Source: SG8-4 sp964598225 (GTDB lineage Bacteria > Planctomycetota > Phycisphaerae > Sedimentisphaerales > Anaerobacaceae). Taken from it: 64,000 nucleotides of DNA. Below the pieces are notes generated by a model that worked only from the letters and a program-made list of their open reading frames with translations, did no database searches and was not told the DNA's origin. The stretch covers positions 1-64,000 of the forward strand of contig CAZRBG010000028.1 in assembly GCA_964598225.1 (NCBI GenBank), read 5' to 3'. Shown piece after piece: positions 16,219 to 25,309 of this stretch. The translations under genes and the position numbers were made by a program. How positions within the stretch are numbered: the first letter of the stretch is position 1; every line of letters starts with the position of its first letter.

Positions 16219-17717
16219 CTGACTCGCTCGACGACAATCGATCAGATATTTACAGGTGTATTGATTTGACAAATGCAGACGACCTGAGCAAATTTGAACG
16301 TCAGAGGCTTGAGAAGCTGTCCCGGATCAAGGAATTGGGTATCGAGCCCTACGGAAACAAGTACGAAGGGGCCGAACCGGCTGAAAAGATCAAAAAGAGG
16401 TTCGATGAGGATGACGACACACAGCGGGCCAATTGTGCCGGCAGGATCGTGCTGCTCAGGGACATCGGCAAGCTGATCTTCATCACACTGCGAGACCTCA
16501 GCGGAACCGTCCAGGTCGGTCTCAGCAAGAAGCTGCTAAGCGAACAATGGGAGCTGGCCAAGCTGATCGAACTCGGCGATACGATAGGCGCCGCCGGTCA
16601 GTTGGGAAAGACCAGAACCGGTGAAATCACGATTTGGGCCGATGAGCTGACGCTGTTGAGTAAATGCCTGCTGCCTCCTCCGGAGAAATTTCACGGCCTG
16701 GCGGACGTCGATCAGCGTTACAGGCAGAGATACGTCGATCTATGGGCCAACCCGGAGGTGATGGAGCGATTCAAGACGCGAAGTGCAATAATAACCACGA
16801 TTCGCGAGCACCTGACGTCGAAAGGCTTTCTCGAAGTTGAGACGCCGATGATGCAGACTATCGCCGGCGGAGCCGCGGCCAAACCTTTCGTCACACACCA
16901 CAACAGCCTGGATATGGACCTGTTTCTGCGAATTTCGCCCGAGTTGTTCCTCAAAAGGGTGCTCGTCGGAGGAATGGAGAGGATTTTCGAGATAAATCGG
17001 AACTTCCGCAACGAAGGATTGAGCAGACGGCATAATCCCGAATTCACAATGATTGAAATATATCAGGCGTACGCCGACTATAATGTTATGATGGACTTGA
17101 CCGAAGAGCTTGTTTCGCTCTGTGTGGAAAAACACTGCGGCGACAGCAAGGTTGCATTCGGCGATCTGGAAATAGATTTTACGAGACCCTGGAGACGGGC
17201 CGCCTATGCCGATCTTTTGAAAGAACACGCCGGCTGCGACATCGACGATATGGCCGCCGTCAGAGAAAAAGCGAAAAAGCTCGATATCGACGAATCTGAA
17301 ATGGATGATGCCGTAGTCATCAATGAGGTTTTTGAGGCCACGGTCGAGGAAAACCTGATCGCTCCGACTTTCGTGATCGATTACCCCGCGGCGCTGTGCC
17401 CGCTGGCCAGGCGCAAAGCGGACAATCCCAATCTCGCGGCGAGATTCGAGCTGCTCGTCGCCGGAATGGAACTGGCCAATGCATATACCGAGCTTAACGA
17501 TCCGGCTCAGCAACACGAAAATTTCCTCCATCAACTTAGCGGCGAAGAAGAATCGCTCACGAAGATGGACGACGACTATATAACCGCGCTGAAGTACGGC
17601 ATGCCGCCGGCCGGTGGACTCGGAATCGGAATCGACAGGCTGATAATGGTGCTGACCAATGCGCCGACTATTCGCGACGTTGTTTTGTTCCCGCTGCTGA
17701 GACCGGCAAAAAGTTGA
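16215..17717 (+). CDS. lysS: Lysyl-tRNA synthetase, class II
   Basis: A 500-residue enzyme that charges tRNA-Lys. An N-terminal OB-fold anticodon-binding domain (about residues 70-175, AGRIVLLRDIGKLIFITLRD) precedes the class II core. Motif 2 is FRNEGLSRRHNPEFTMIEIY, motif 3 GLGIGIDRLIMVLT, and the lysine-pocket segment FELLVAGMELANAYTELNDP is typical. The apparent start is TTG 16215, which overlaps the protease stop; no ATG lies near the expected N-terminus, so either this TTG or the one about 16 codons later is used. The length matches the family. The order lysS followed by lolC/lolD-like genes is known from several Gram-negative groups. Confidence 0.96.
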   Translation: MTDSLDDNRSDIYRCIDLTNADDLSKFERQRLEKLSRIKELGIEPYGNKYEGAEPAEKIKKRFDEDDDTQRANCAGRIVLLRDIGKLIFITLRDLSGTVQVGLSKKLLSEQWELAKLIELGDTIGAAGQLGKTRTGEITIWADELTLLSKCLLPPPEKFHGLADVDQRYRQRYVDLWANPEVMERFKTRSAIITTIREHLTSKGFLEVETPMMQTIAGGAAAKPFVTHHNSLDMDLFLRISPELFLKRVLVGGMERIFEINRNFRNEGLSRRHNPEFTMIEIYQAYADYNVMMDLTEELVSLCVEKHCGDSKVAFGDLEIDFTRPWRRAAYADLLKEHAGCDIDDMAAVREKAKKLDIDESEMDDAVVINEVFEATVEENLIAPTFVIDYPAALCPLARRKADNPNLAARFELLVAGMELANAYTELNDPAQQHENFLHQLSGEEESLTKMDDDYITALKYGMPPAGGLGIGIDRLIMVLTNAPTIRDVVLFPLLRPAKS

Positions 17718-17777
17718 GAGGCCCATCCGGGTTGGTGCTCGGCGGCGGTATTGTGTCAAAGCTCAAGTAAGTGAATC

Positions 17778-17862
17778 GTCATTGCGAGGAGCGCAGCGAC
17801 GAAGCAATCTCAGCCGTTCGGTTGCGTAACAGTTGAGATTGCTTCGCTTCGCTCGCAATGAC
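17778..17862. repeat. Inverted repeat of the CATTGCGAGGAGC type
   Basis: GTCATTGCGAG (17778-17788) pairs with CTCGCAATGAC (17852-17862), and the inner AAGCAATCTCA pairs with TGAGATTGCTT. The 85-base palindrome sits between lysS and the LolC-like gene. Repeats of this kind are scattered through many environmental genomes. It may act as a transcript-ending or stabilising hairpin. Confidence 0.75.
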
Positions 17863-17903
17863 ATCCGTGTGTTCTTTCTTGGTAACGACAGAGTTGTGAA
17901 ACA

Positions 17904-19226
17904 ATGCTGAAACTATTTTTGTGTTTACGTTATTTACGCAAGAAGAAGATCGTTTTCTTGAGCATCGCGGCGGTCGCTCTTTCGGTGTCTTTGCTGATAG
18001 TCGTGGCGAGCCTTTTCAGCGGTTTTATCAAAGCGGTCGAGCATGCGGCGGTTGAAGCGCTGGGTGATGTCGTTCTCAGCCCTCCCCTCGAAGTCGCGAA
18101 ATATCCCGTGCTGATCGAGAATCTCGAAAAAACTCAGGCCGTCGAAGCGGCTACGCCATCTCTACGGGCGCCCGGCCTGCTCAGGCTCGACAAAGGTATC
18201 GTACGCCCCGTCCAGGTCTGGGGGATCGAGCCGGCCGGGCGCGACAGAGTAACGGGCCTTAAGAAAACTCTGCTCAGACAGAAAGACTCACCTGCAGAGC
18301 CGTCTTTTGATGTCCCCGGCGATCCGGGCAAAACGGGCGGTTTTTTGGGCATCGCCGTACTGGGCGAACCCGACGAACAGACAGACGAGTACGACATGGA
18401 AGCCGTTAAGAATATGATCGGCGAGCAGGTCGTGCTCACTACCGGCACGGCGTCGAGCTCGGAAATCAATAGAAGACTTTTGCCGTTTTCGATTGCCGAT
18501 ATTATTGAGACGGGAGTCTATCAGTTCGACAAGGCCAACATGTACCTGCCGATAGAAGAGCTGCAAAGGAGACTGTATCCGGAAGCGGAATTCCCTCTTG
18601 CAGCCCAGGTTCATATCAGACTTGCCGAAAACACGGATAACAACGTCGCGGTCGCAGTGATCGAAGGAGTTTGGCGCAATTTCGTCGAAGACGAACTCAA
18701 CGGCGACCCGATAATGATACACCGAACAGCGATCATGACATCCAAAGAGCTGCAAAGACCTTTTATAGCCGCGTATCAGAAACAAATGGGAATCCTCCTG
18801 GTCATTTTCGGTGTCATAAGTCTCGGCGTCGTCCTGCTGGTCTTCTGCATTTTCTACATGATCGTCAGGATTAAGCAAAAGGACGTCGCTATCATCAGAA
18901 GCTGCGGGATGTCTCGCATGTCTGCGGCTCTGCTCTTTGTCGATTTCGGCCTTTGCGTGGGCGTTATCGGCTCGGTGATTGGAGCGGCCCTGGGCTGGAT
19001 TATTACCGTGAACATCAACACAGTCGAGGAATGGATTCGCATTATCTTCGGATTAAAGCTGTGGAAGAGCAGCGTGTATTTGTTCAGCAGGATACCCAGC
19101 GAGGTTGACTGGGCCTGGGCCTTGCTGTTTATGGCGGTGGCAACCGTAGCGGCGGCAATAGGAACCCTGATCCCCGCCGTTGTGGCGGCTGCAACGAAAC
19201 CCGTGAATATCCTTCAATACGAATAA
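17904..19226 (+). CDS. ABC transporter permease, LolC/LolE-like (FtsX fold)
   Basis: A 440-residue inner-membrane protein. One TM helix near residues 18-40 is followed by a large periplasmic domain (about 45-285) and an FtsX domain of three helices (about 290-320, 345-370 and 405-432), ending KPVNILQYE. This is the layout of LolC/E and MacB. It precedes a second similar permease and a LolD-like ATPase, so the three most likely form a LolCDE-type complex that frees lipoproteins from the inner membrane for transport to the outer membrane. MacB-like export of another substrate cannot be excluded. Confidence 0.8.
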   Translation: MLKLFLCLRYLRKKKIVFLSIAAVALSVSLLIVVASLFSGFIKAVEHAAVEALGDVVLSPPLEVAKYPVLIENLEKTQAVEAATPSLRAPGLLRLDKGIVRPVQVWGIEPAGRDRVTGLKKTLLRQKDSPAEPSFDVPGDPGKTGGFLGIAVLGEPDEQTDEYDMEAVKNMIGEQVVLTTGTASSSEINRRLLPFSIADIIETGVYQFDKANMYLPIEELQRRLYPEAEFPLAAQVHIRLAENTDNNVAVAVIEGVWRNFVEDELNGDPIMIHRTAIMTSKELQRPFIAAYQKQMGILLVIFGVISLGVVLLVFCIFYMIVRIKQKDVAIIRSCGMSRMSAALLFVDFGLCVGVIGSVIGAALGWIITVNINTVEEWIRIIFGLKLWKSSVYLFSRIPSEVDWAWALLFMAVATVAAAIGTLIPAVVAAATKPVNILQYE

Positions 19227-19240
19227 GCAGTCTTGCGAAA

Positions 19241-20587
19241 ATGTATAAGATCACTCTTGCAATAAGATACCTGCTGAAGCGCCGAATAACGTATTTCGCC
19301 ATACTGGCGGTTGCGTTGTGCGTCTTCATCGTCCTGGTCGTAATGACAGTGATGGCGGGTTTGGTAACTGATTTCAAGCAGAAAAATCATCTTTTTACCG
19401 GCGATTGTGTAGTCAGCACCGAATCGCTGGTTGGTTTCACTTACTACGAAGATTTCGTCGAAATGCTCGAAGAGAAGGATTTTGTCCGGGCGGTCTCGCC
19501 GGCGGTAAAGAGCTATGCGCTGGTTGGCCGCAAGGGATCTAACAGAAGGGAGGTTGTAGAGATACTGGGCATCGATCCGGCCTTACATAGCAAGGTAACC
19601 GGTTTCGAGGAAACTCTGGAATACCACGAACAAGACGCTGCCAGAGCCTTCAAGCCCGCTCACGATCCGAATCTGCCCGGGATTGTCTTCGGGATCGACC
19701 TGCTGTACAGGCGGGACGTTCACGGCAATTACACGCACGTATCCGCTCCGAGCCGAATGAGCTATTCTGTTAGTTGTTTTCCGCTGACTCCGCGGGGCGC
19801 TCAGCCCGGCTCCGGAATGAAGATGGTCGAGACGAAGACTTTCTATTTCAGCGATAAATCGCATAGCGGACTGGCCAGAGTGGACGGAGAAGTGGCCTAC
19901 CTGCCGCTCGAATGGGCCCAGATTCTATGCGGCATGACTAATCCGAATCGGATCAGCGCCATCCATATAAAGTTCCACCCGGACGTCAAAGTGCAGGCCG
20001 GATGCGACAAGGTCGCCGCTCTTTGGGACAGCTTCAAACAGGAGAAAGCCGACGAAAGCAAGGCATACCTGTTGGAGCCGGTGGCGGTCAGGAGCTGGAA
20101 GGATTACCGCCGATCATCCATAGCACCAATGGAGAAAGAACAAACCCTGATGACGGTCATGTTCGGCTTTGTCGGAATTACCACTGTATTCATCGTCTTT
20201 GTCGTCTCTTACATGATTATCAGCCACAAGACCAAGGACATAGGAATATTGAAAAGCATAGGCGCTTCCAACTGCGATATCATCCAGTTATTTTCGGGAT
20301 TCGGCTTTCTTGTGGGGGTGTTGGGCTCGGGTATCGGCCTGCTCGCGGGTTGGTTGTTCCTGGAAAAGATAAATGAATTAGAAGACTGGCTCTTCGAGCA
20401 TTTTACGTGGCAGCTCTGGGACAGGACGATATATGCTATAGGCGATATTCCGAGCCGGATAGAACCTAAAGTCGTGATAACGATCTTCGTTTCGGCTATT
20501 ATCGCATGTTTGATCGGAGTGCTTGTGCCGAGCCGGCAGGCGGCCAGGCAAAAACCCGTTGAGACTCTGCAGGTGAACCAATTGTGA
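19241..20587 (+). CDS. ABC transporter permease, LolC/LolE-like (FtsX fold)
   Basis: A 448-residue paralogue of the preceding gene, 14 bases downstream. It has the same layout: a TM helix (about 20-42), a periplasmic domain, and three C-terminal helices with the typical KDIGILKSIGASNCDIIQLF loop and an RQAARQKPVETLQVNQL tail. The last codons overlap the ATPase start. Two unequal permeases plus one ATPase is the arrangement of LolC, LolE and LolD, in contrast to the single permease of LolFD systems. Which of the two is C-like or E-like cannot be decided by eye. Confidence 0.8.
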   Translation: MYKITLAIRYLLKRRITYFAILAVALCVFIVLVVMTVMAGLVTDFKQKNHLFTGDCVVSTESLVGFTYYEDFVEMLEEKDFVRAVSPAVKSYALVGRKGSNRREVVEILGIDPALHSKVTGFEETLEYHEQDAARAFKPAHDPNLPGIVFGIDLLYRRDVHGNYTHVSAPSRMSYSVSCFPLTPRGAQPGSGMKMVETKTFYFSDKSHSGLARVDGEVAYLPLEWAQILCGMTNPNRISAIHIKFHPDVKVQAGCDKVAALWDSFKQEKADESKAYLLEPVAVRSWKDYRRSSIAPMEKEQTLMTVMFGFVGITTVFIVFVVSYMIISHKTKDIGILKSIGASNCDIIQLFSGFGFLVGVLGSGIGLLAGWLFLEKINELEDWLFEHFTWQLWDRTIYAIGDIPSRIEPKVVITIFVSAIIACLIGVLVPSRQAARQKPVETLQVNQL

Positions 20588-21294
20588 ATGAGCGAACAAA
20601 TCGAAATGATTTCATACTAAAGGTCGAAGACCTCTATAAGTCGTATCACATGGGCGCAACCGAAGTCAAGGTGCTCAAAGGCGTCGACCTCTCGGTGTCC
20701 AAAGGCGAGTTTGTCGCGATCATCGGCGCCTCCGGAAGCGGCAAGAGCACGCTGCTCCATATCTTAGGCGCGCTGGACAGACCCGACAAAGGGACGGTAA
20801 GGTTCGAGAAACGTGATATGAGACGATTCGGCGCCGGCGAGCTAAACAAGTTTCGAAATAATGCGGTGGGTTTCGTGTTTCAATTCTATCATCTGCTCGA
20901 CGAGCTGAGCGTGCTTGAGAACGTCTATTTACCCGCCATGACGGGTAAAAGCATAGCCGGCTGGTTTTCATGTCGAAAAGAGGCCAAGAACAGAGCGGCG
21001 GAATTGCTCGCCCAGCTCGGCCTGGCCGAAAGAGCAAAGCATAAGCCCTATCAACTTTCCGGAGGAGAAAGACAGAGGGTGGCTATCGGCAGAGCACTGA
21101 TGAACGAACCGAGACTGCTTTTGGCCGACGAGCCCACAGGAAACCTTGACTCGGCGACGGGAAATGGTATTTTAGACGTTCTCGAAAAACTAAACGAGGC
21201 CGGCCAGACGATTGTCATGGTGACCCACGACGAGGGAATCGCCGACAGGGCCGGACGTACTGTAACATTGGCCGATGGCAGGATAGCGCATTGA
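20584..21294 (+). CDS. lolD: ABC transporter ATPase, LolD-like
   Basis: A 236-residue ATP-binding subunit of the MacB/LolD class. Walker A is GASGSGKSTLLH, the Q-loop lies in GFVFQFYHLLDELSVLENV, the signature is LSGGERQRVAIGRAL, Walker B is LLLADEPTGNLD and the H-loop VTHD. The start is GTG 20584, overlapping the permease stop. A short insertion (GKSIAGWFSCRKEAKNRA) sits between Q-loop and signature, as in many LolD proteins. It should power the two permeases just upstream. Confidence 0.88.
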   Translation: MNERTNRNDFILKVEDLYKSYHMGATEVKVLKGVDLSVSKGEFVAIIGASGSGKSTLLHILGALDRPDKGTVRFEKRDMRRFGAGELNKFRNNAVGFVFQFYHLLDELSVLENVYLPAMTGKSIAGWFSCRKEAKNRAAELLAQLGLAERAKHKPYQLSGGERQRVAIGRALMNEPRLLLADEPTGNLDSATGNGILDVLEKLNEAGQTIVMVTHDEGIADRAGRTVTLADGRIAH

Positions 21295-21342
21295 AAACCG
21301 CATTCTTTTTACGAATGAATAACGCTGCAAAAGGATTCTTCT

Positions 21343-22212
21343 ATGGCACCAAAGATCTGGCTCAACGGTCAAATCGTTGACCCCGAAGACGCAAAAATAA
21401 CGGTATTCGACCACGGCCTGCTCTACGGCGACGGAGTTTTCGAGGGTATTCGCGTCTACGGCGGCAGAGTCTTCGAGCTTGAAGCCCACCTCGACAGACT
21501 CTACGAGTCCGCCAAGGCCATCCGTCTTGAGATAACTACGGGCAAGGCCGAACTCAGCAGCGCGGTAACCGAGACGGTGGCGGCCGGCGAAATAGCCGAC
21601 GGCTACGTCCGGCTTCTCGTCACTCGTGGCGTCGGCACACTGGGGCTCAATCCGTTTGTCTGCCGGGAAAGCAGCATCATCATTATCGCCGACAGCATTC
21701 AGCTTTATCCTGAGGAACTTTACGAAAAGGGAATGAAAGTTGTCAGCGCCAATACGGTTCGCAATCATCCGCTGGCGATCCCGCCACAGGCGAAAACCCT
21801 CAATTATCTTAATAATATACTGGCCAAGATCGAGGCTCTGGACAGCGGCGTGCCGGAAGTGATAATGTACAATCACGAAGGATTCGTCGCCGAGGCCAGC
21901 GGCGACAACGTGCTGATAGTAAAAAACGGCATAATCCACGCCCCGCCGGCCGAAGCGGGCGCACTGCCGGGAATAACCAGAGGAATAATCATCAAGCTGG
22001 CCCGGCAGGAGAACATTCCGGTGGTGGAGAAAAATCTGACAAGATTTGACTTGTATGTCGCCGATGAGTTCTTTCTGACCGGCACGGCCGCAGAGATCAT
22101 CGGTATTGTTGAGATCGACAAGAGAATCATCGGAGAAGGCAGACCCGGGCCGGTCACAAACCTGCTGAGAAAGAAATTCTTCGAATACGCCCACGGAAAG
22201 GAGAAAGATTGA
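21343..22212 (+). CDS. ilvE: Branched-chain amino acid aminotransferase (class IV)
   Basis: A 289-residue PLP enzyme exchanging amino groups between glutamate and the keto acids of Leu, Ile and Val. Family features: VFDHGLLYGDGVFEGIRVYG at the N-terminus, RLLVTRGVGTLGLNP, the PLP lysine in AKTLNYLNNILAKIEA, EASGDNVLIVKNG and DEFFLTGTAAEI. ATG 21343 has AAGGA upstream. It is on the same strand as the lolD-like gene and may be cotranscribed. D-amino-acid transaminase is an alternative within the class, but the motifs fit IlvE better. Confidence 0.92.
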   Translation: MAPKIWLNGQIVDPEDAKITVFDHGLLYGDGVFEGIRVYGGRVFELEAHLDRLYESAKAIRLEITTGKAELSSAVTETVAAGEIADGYVRLLVTRGVGTLGLNPFVCRESSIIIIADSIQLYPEELYEKGMKVVSANTVRNHPLAIPPQAKTLNYLNNILAKIEALDSGVPEVIMYNHEGFVAEASGDNVLIVKNGIIHAPPAEAGALPGITRGIIIKLARQENIPVVEKNLTRFDLYVADEFFLTGTAAEIIGIVEIDKRIIGEGRPGPVTNLLRKKFFEYAHGKEKD

Positions 22213-22255
22213 CTATTGAATATTGTCTGACGGTTTGCCAACGCTCAATAGTCAA
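22209..22255. repeat. TTGACTATTGA inverted repeat
   Basis: TTGACTATTGA (22209-22219) pairs with TCAATAGTCAA (22245-22255). It overlaps the ilvE stop codon and may act as its terminator or transcript end. A similar arm pair lies at 28969-29043 and a degenerate piece near 39885-39915. Confidence 0.6.
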
Positions 22256-22279
22256 TATTAACAGTCAATTCGTATAATC

Positions 22280-23338
22280 ATGCAATTTCCGGCACACATC
22301 GACATGCCTGCTCCCACTTCGAGTCCCGAGTTCGCAGCTTTCGAGCTTGTGAGCAAAGACTTGCAACGCGTCAAATCGTTGATCAACGAACAATTGATCG
22401 CCTCGGCCCCGGCTTTGGCCGGGCTTGCCTCGCAAGATCGCCGGGATAGACCGGCCGATGCAGGCCGCTTGCTCGAGTACGTCGGCGCTCGAAGCGGCAA
22501 AATGCTCAGACCCGGCCTGGTGTTGCTGGCCGGTAAGTGTTTCGGCAAAGTAACCGATCAGCACATTCAGGTCGCCGCGGTCCTCGAGATGATGCACAAC
22601 GCCACTTTATTGCACGACGACGTCATGGACGAGGGCCAGACGAGGCGGGGGCTGCCGACGGTCAACAGCTTTTGCGGCAATGAGGTGGCCGTGCTGCTGG
22701 GCGATTTTCTCCTCAGCCGCGTCTTTAGAATGTGCACACATTTGCAGCCCCAAGCGGCTAAAGTAGTCGCCGACTCGGCGGTCAGGCTCTGCGAGGGGGA
22801 ATTGGGGCAGGTGGTTCGAAAGCACAACTGGCAATTGACCGAGCAGGAATACGTAGAGATAATCACCGAAAAAAGTGCGGTACTCTTTAACAGCGCCTGC
22901 TACCTCGGAGCACTTTTGGCAAAGGCCGATGAGCGGCGCGCCCGGTCGCTGGCCGAATTCGGATTGAATTCCGGCATAGCTTTTCAGATCACAGACGATC
23001 TGCTCGATCTGGTCGGCGAAGAAAGCCGGACGGGCAAAACGCTCGGTACAGACGTCGACAAGCAAAAGCTTACTTTGGCAATAATACATCTGCTCGGAAC
23101 GGCCGATGAAGCCCGGAAAAAGTCCATAATAGACTCTTTCCTCGACGGAAACGATGATCAATACGACCGGCACGCCCTGGTGAAGCTCTTAAATCGCTAT
23201 GGCAGCCTGGAATACGCACGCAAGAGAGCGAGAGAATTCATCGACGCGGCGATAGAGGCTTTGTCCGATCTGGAACCAAGCGACTCCAAAGACGCACTGA
23301 TCGCAACCGCCGAATTCATGATCTCCAGATCATCTTAG
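22280..23338 (+). CDS. Polyprenyl diphosphate synthase
   Basis: A 352-residue trans-prenyltransferase that builds long isoprenoid chains (for quinone or carrier lipids) from IPP and an allylic primer. The two aspartate-rich motifs are DDVMDEGQTRRG and DDLLDLVGEE, with GKMLRPGLVLLAGKCFG at the N-terminus and LGDFLLSRVF in the chain-length region. Product length cannot be read from sequence with certainty. The start may be ATG 22280 or ATG 22304; a TATAAT at 22273-22278 next to the first ATG favours the second if it is a real -10 box. The 3' end overlaps the convergent barrel gene by four bases. Confidence 0.9.
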   Translation: MQFPAHIDMPAPTSSPEFAAFELVSKDLQRVKSLINEQLIASAPALAGLASQDRRDRPADAGRLLEYVGARSGKMLRPGLVLLAGKCFGKVTDQHIQVAAVLEMMHNATLLHDDVMDEGQTRRGLPTVNSFCGNEVAVLLGDFLLSRVFRMCTHLQPQAAKVVADSAVRLCEGELGQVVRKHNWQLTEQEYVEIITEKSAVLFNSACYLGALLAKADERRARSLAEFGLNSGIAFQITDDLLDLVGEESRTGKTLGTDVDKQKLTLAIIHLLGTADEARKKSIIDSFLDGNDDQYDRHALVKLLNRYGSLEYARKRAREFIDAAIEALSDLEPSDSKDALIATAEFMISRSS

Positions 23339-24207
23339 AACTTCAAGGATGCGCCGATGCTGAAGACCATTTCGTCTTCGGGATTGACCGTATCTTCCCA
23401 CGACGACTGATAGTAGAACGCCGGCGTAAGATGGACGTTCTCGGCCAATTCGAAACTCGTCGAGACGCCGAACAGAGCGTGCGACCAGTCGTGATCGACA
23501 GCGCCGCCCCCGGCGCCGGTGGGTCCGCCGGCAAATCCGTCGTTATATACGGCCGCGGCGCTGAAACTGATGACCTGTTCCGGCGTATCAGGCGAAAGTC
23601 CCGGTATTCTCCAGTCATAGTTCAACCCGAAGACGTGGATCCAGCCATCGTAGTTGCCGGGAAGGTCGGGCTTTGCAGTTCCGGCGCCGTCTGTTCCCGA
23701 ACTGCCGGCAGCAGGCCATATCCGGCCGACGAAATAGCTTGGAACAATGCCCCCCGGGCATATTTCAGGCATAGAAATCTGTACGCCTACTTCATGAGCG
23801 TCGCCGGCCTCATCCGCCTGGTCGATGAAGTCGTAGTATCTTCCGTGGGCCCTGACAGCCACGGCCCCCGGCTCGCCCTCGCCGAAAACGGTGCTGTATG
23901 CTATCGTGTAGTTGTACTCGGTGGCGTCGACTCTACTGGTGCCGGCACGGTTGGTCGCAGATTTGTTCATGTCGCCGCCTGACGTCGGGTAGGAAGCCCA
24001 GACATTAACACTGAAACCGCTGCCGAACAGGTCCACGTCCACGCTCGGCTGGAAAGCGCCCGCGTCGTCCAGGCGGTCGAAGCCGTACCACAGATACTTG
24101 CTGACCCAAGTGGCGTCTACAGTGGTAAGCGGCTCTTCCTGAGCTCGGACTAAACCGGTTGTACCGACCAGAACCACGACAACTAAGATAATTCCCTGCT
24201 TCTTCAT
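23335..24207 (-). CDS. Probable outer-membrane beta-barrel protein
   Basis: A 290-residue exported protein. It begins with a clear signal peptide (MKKQGIILVVVVLVGTTGLV, then cleavage near RAQ) and continues in alternating polar/hydrophobic strands with aromatic girdles (WVSKYLWYGFDRLDDAG, VNVWASYPTSGGDMN, EYNYTIAYSTVFG), ending in the strand MVFSIGASLKF with a terminal Phe, typical of barrels. ATG 24207 has AGGGAGA upstream. The pattern resembles MltA/TorF-like or small-porin barrels; no function is assigned. It shares an upstream 15-base motif with the next barrel gene. Confidence 0.7.
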   Translation of the reverse strand: MKKQGIILVVVVLVGTTGLVRAQEEPLTTVDATWVSKYLWYGFDRLDDAGAFQPSVDVDLFGSGFSVNVWASYPTSGGDMNKSATNRAGTSRVDATEYNYTIAYSTVFGEGEPGAVAVRAHGRYYDFIDQADEAGDAHEVGVQISMPEICPGGIVPSYFVGRIWPAAGSSGTDGAGTAKPDLPGNYDGWIHVFGLNYDWRIPGLSPDTPEQVISFSAAAVYNDGFAGGPTGAGGGAVDHDWSHALFGVSTSFELAENVHLTPAFYYQSSWEDTVNPEDEMVFSIGASLKF

Positions 24208-24247
24208 GCTAATCTCCCTGGCAAAAACATGCATGGTTAACTACTTT

Positions 24248-24262
24248 CAATTGTTACCTTAC
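24248..24262 (-). promoter_or_regulatory. Motif shared by the two barrel genes (copy 1)
   Basis: On the minus strand GTAAGGTAACAATTG, 41 bases before the start codon. The copy at 25354-25368 differs in two positions. Possible operator or leader element; function unknown. Confidence 0.35.
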
Positions 24263-24422
24263 GACACTAAAAACATCAATATCAATACTGATATCGCTAA
24301 CCACCACCTAAGAAGATTATCGTCACACAAAGGCAAATCACAACAGGAAAAAAACAAAGTTTTCCGGCTTTTTTACATTGATATGCCGAAGAAGACTCTC
24401 TTAACCCCCGAAGCAAATAGTA

Positions 24423-24449
24423 GGGCTGCGAGAAGAGAACTCGCAGCCC
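24423..24449 (-). terminator. Strong hairpin between the two barrel genes
   Basis: GGGCTGCGAG (24423-24432) pairs perfectly with CTCGCAGCCC (24440-24449) around a 7-base loop. It lies 50 bases after the stop of the upstream minus-strand barrel gene. The T-run is poor on both strands, so it may be a terminator or a 3' stabilising hairpin. Confidence 0.5.
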
Positions 24450-24499
24450 TTACTATACTTCTGTAGAAATCACTGAATTCAGTAATCGCATTGAGGTTA

Positions 24500-25309
24500 T
24501 TACGGACACTTGAACATAGCGCCGACACTCCAGCCCCAGGCCTCGCCGGTATAGAGAAATTCGGCCATCAGCGAGGCATTCGGATCGCCAAGGCTCACCA
24601 GAGTGCCGATATAGGCGCCCAACTGCAGCTTCTGCTCGAGTTCATACTCATAGCGAGAATCTGACACCGACGGAGCACTCCTGACCTCCAGATCGGCTTC
24701 GACAAAGTGCAGGAACGGCCCGCCGTAAATAATCATGTCCTCAGACAGCGGGACTGTCGGCCCCACAGCAAGCTGCACTTCATACCACTCAAGTTTGGCC
24801 GGCGTGTTCCCGGAGGGCACGCCGATTGTTCCATTGCCCCATGTCCCTCCACTGCTGGTTACTCTGACATTGTCCTCGCTCTTACCTTGGGTAAACTGGC
24901 CCAGGACGCCCCATTTCGTATCGCCATCTTGGGCGAGCGTCCTCTTGGTTCCGATGCCGAATGCGAAGCCGTCATCACCGTCGAAGTCCGGGGCGCCGCC
25001 GTCACCGGGGAACTCGGCATTCGCCCATCCTATAGCGCCGTAGAGCTCCCAGTCATTTGAAATGCCGTAACCGAGAGACACATAATACATGTCGTTCTGC
25101 AGGTCATTGATAACTGCTCCACCACCGCCCGTGGCGTCGACAGTCCCCGATACCTCCAGGGTCATATCACTTTGTCCGTAACCGATTCCGACACCATACT
25201 GCCCCTGTTCCAGCCCGGCCATGGGCGGGCCCATCGGGGCCAGCGCAAAACTCGCCGAGCAAAAAACTCCCACCACCATCACACTCAACAACATTCTTTT
25301 CCGTACCAT
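24500..25309 (-). CDS. Probable outer-membrane beta-barrel protein
   Basis: A 269-residue exported protein. It has a signal peptide (basic start MVRKRM, hydrophobic residues 7-22) and then barrel-like strands: QYGVGIGYGQSDMTLEVSG, MYYVSLGYGISNDWELYGAI, WYEVQLAVGPTVPLS and LQLGAYIGTLVSLG, ending WGWSVGAMFKCP. The end with cysteine-proline after the last strand is unusual for a barrel. A strong AAAGGAGT site precedes ATG 25309. The pattern resembles OmpA/OprF-like eight-strand barrels, but the family is not recognised. Confidence 0.7.
   Translation of the reverse strand: MVRKRMLLSVMVVGVFCSASFALAPMGPPMAGLEQGQYGVGIGYGQSDMTLEVSGTVDATGGGGAVINDLQNDMYYVSLGYGISNDWELYGAIGWANAEFPGDGGAPDFDGDDGFAFGIGTKRTLAQDGDTKWGVLGQFTQGKSEDNVRVTSSGGTWGNGTIGVPSGNTPAKLEWYEVQLAVGPTVPLSEDMIIYGGPFLHFVEADLEVRSAPSVSDSRYEYELEQKLQLGAYIGTLVSLGDPNASLMAEFLYTGEAWGWSVGAMFKCP

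Noticed and set aside
24206..24466. Plus-strand frame of 86 codons in the leader of a barrel gene
   Set aside because: It runs through a hairpin terminator and an AT-rich leader, with no ribosome site or similarity.
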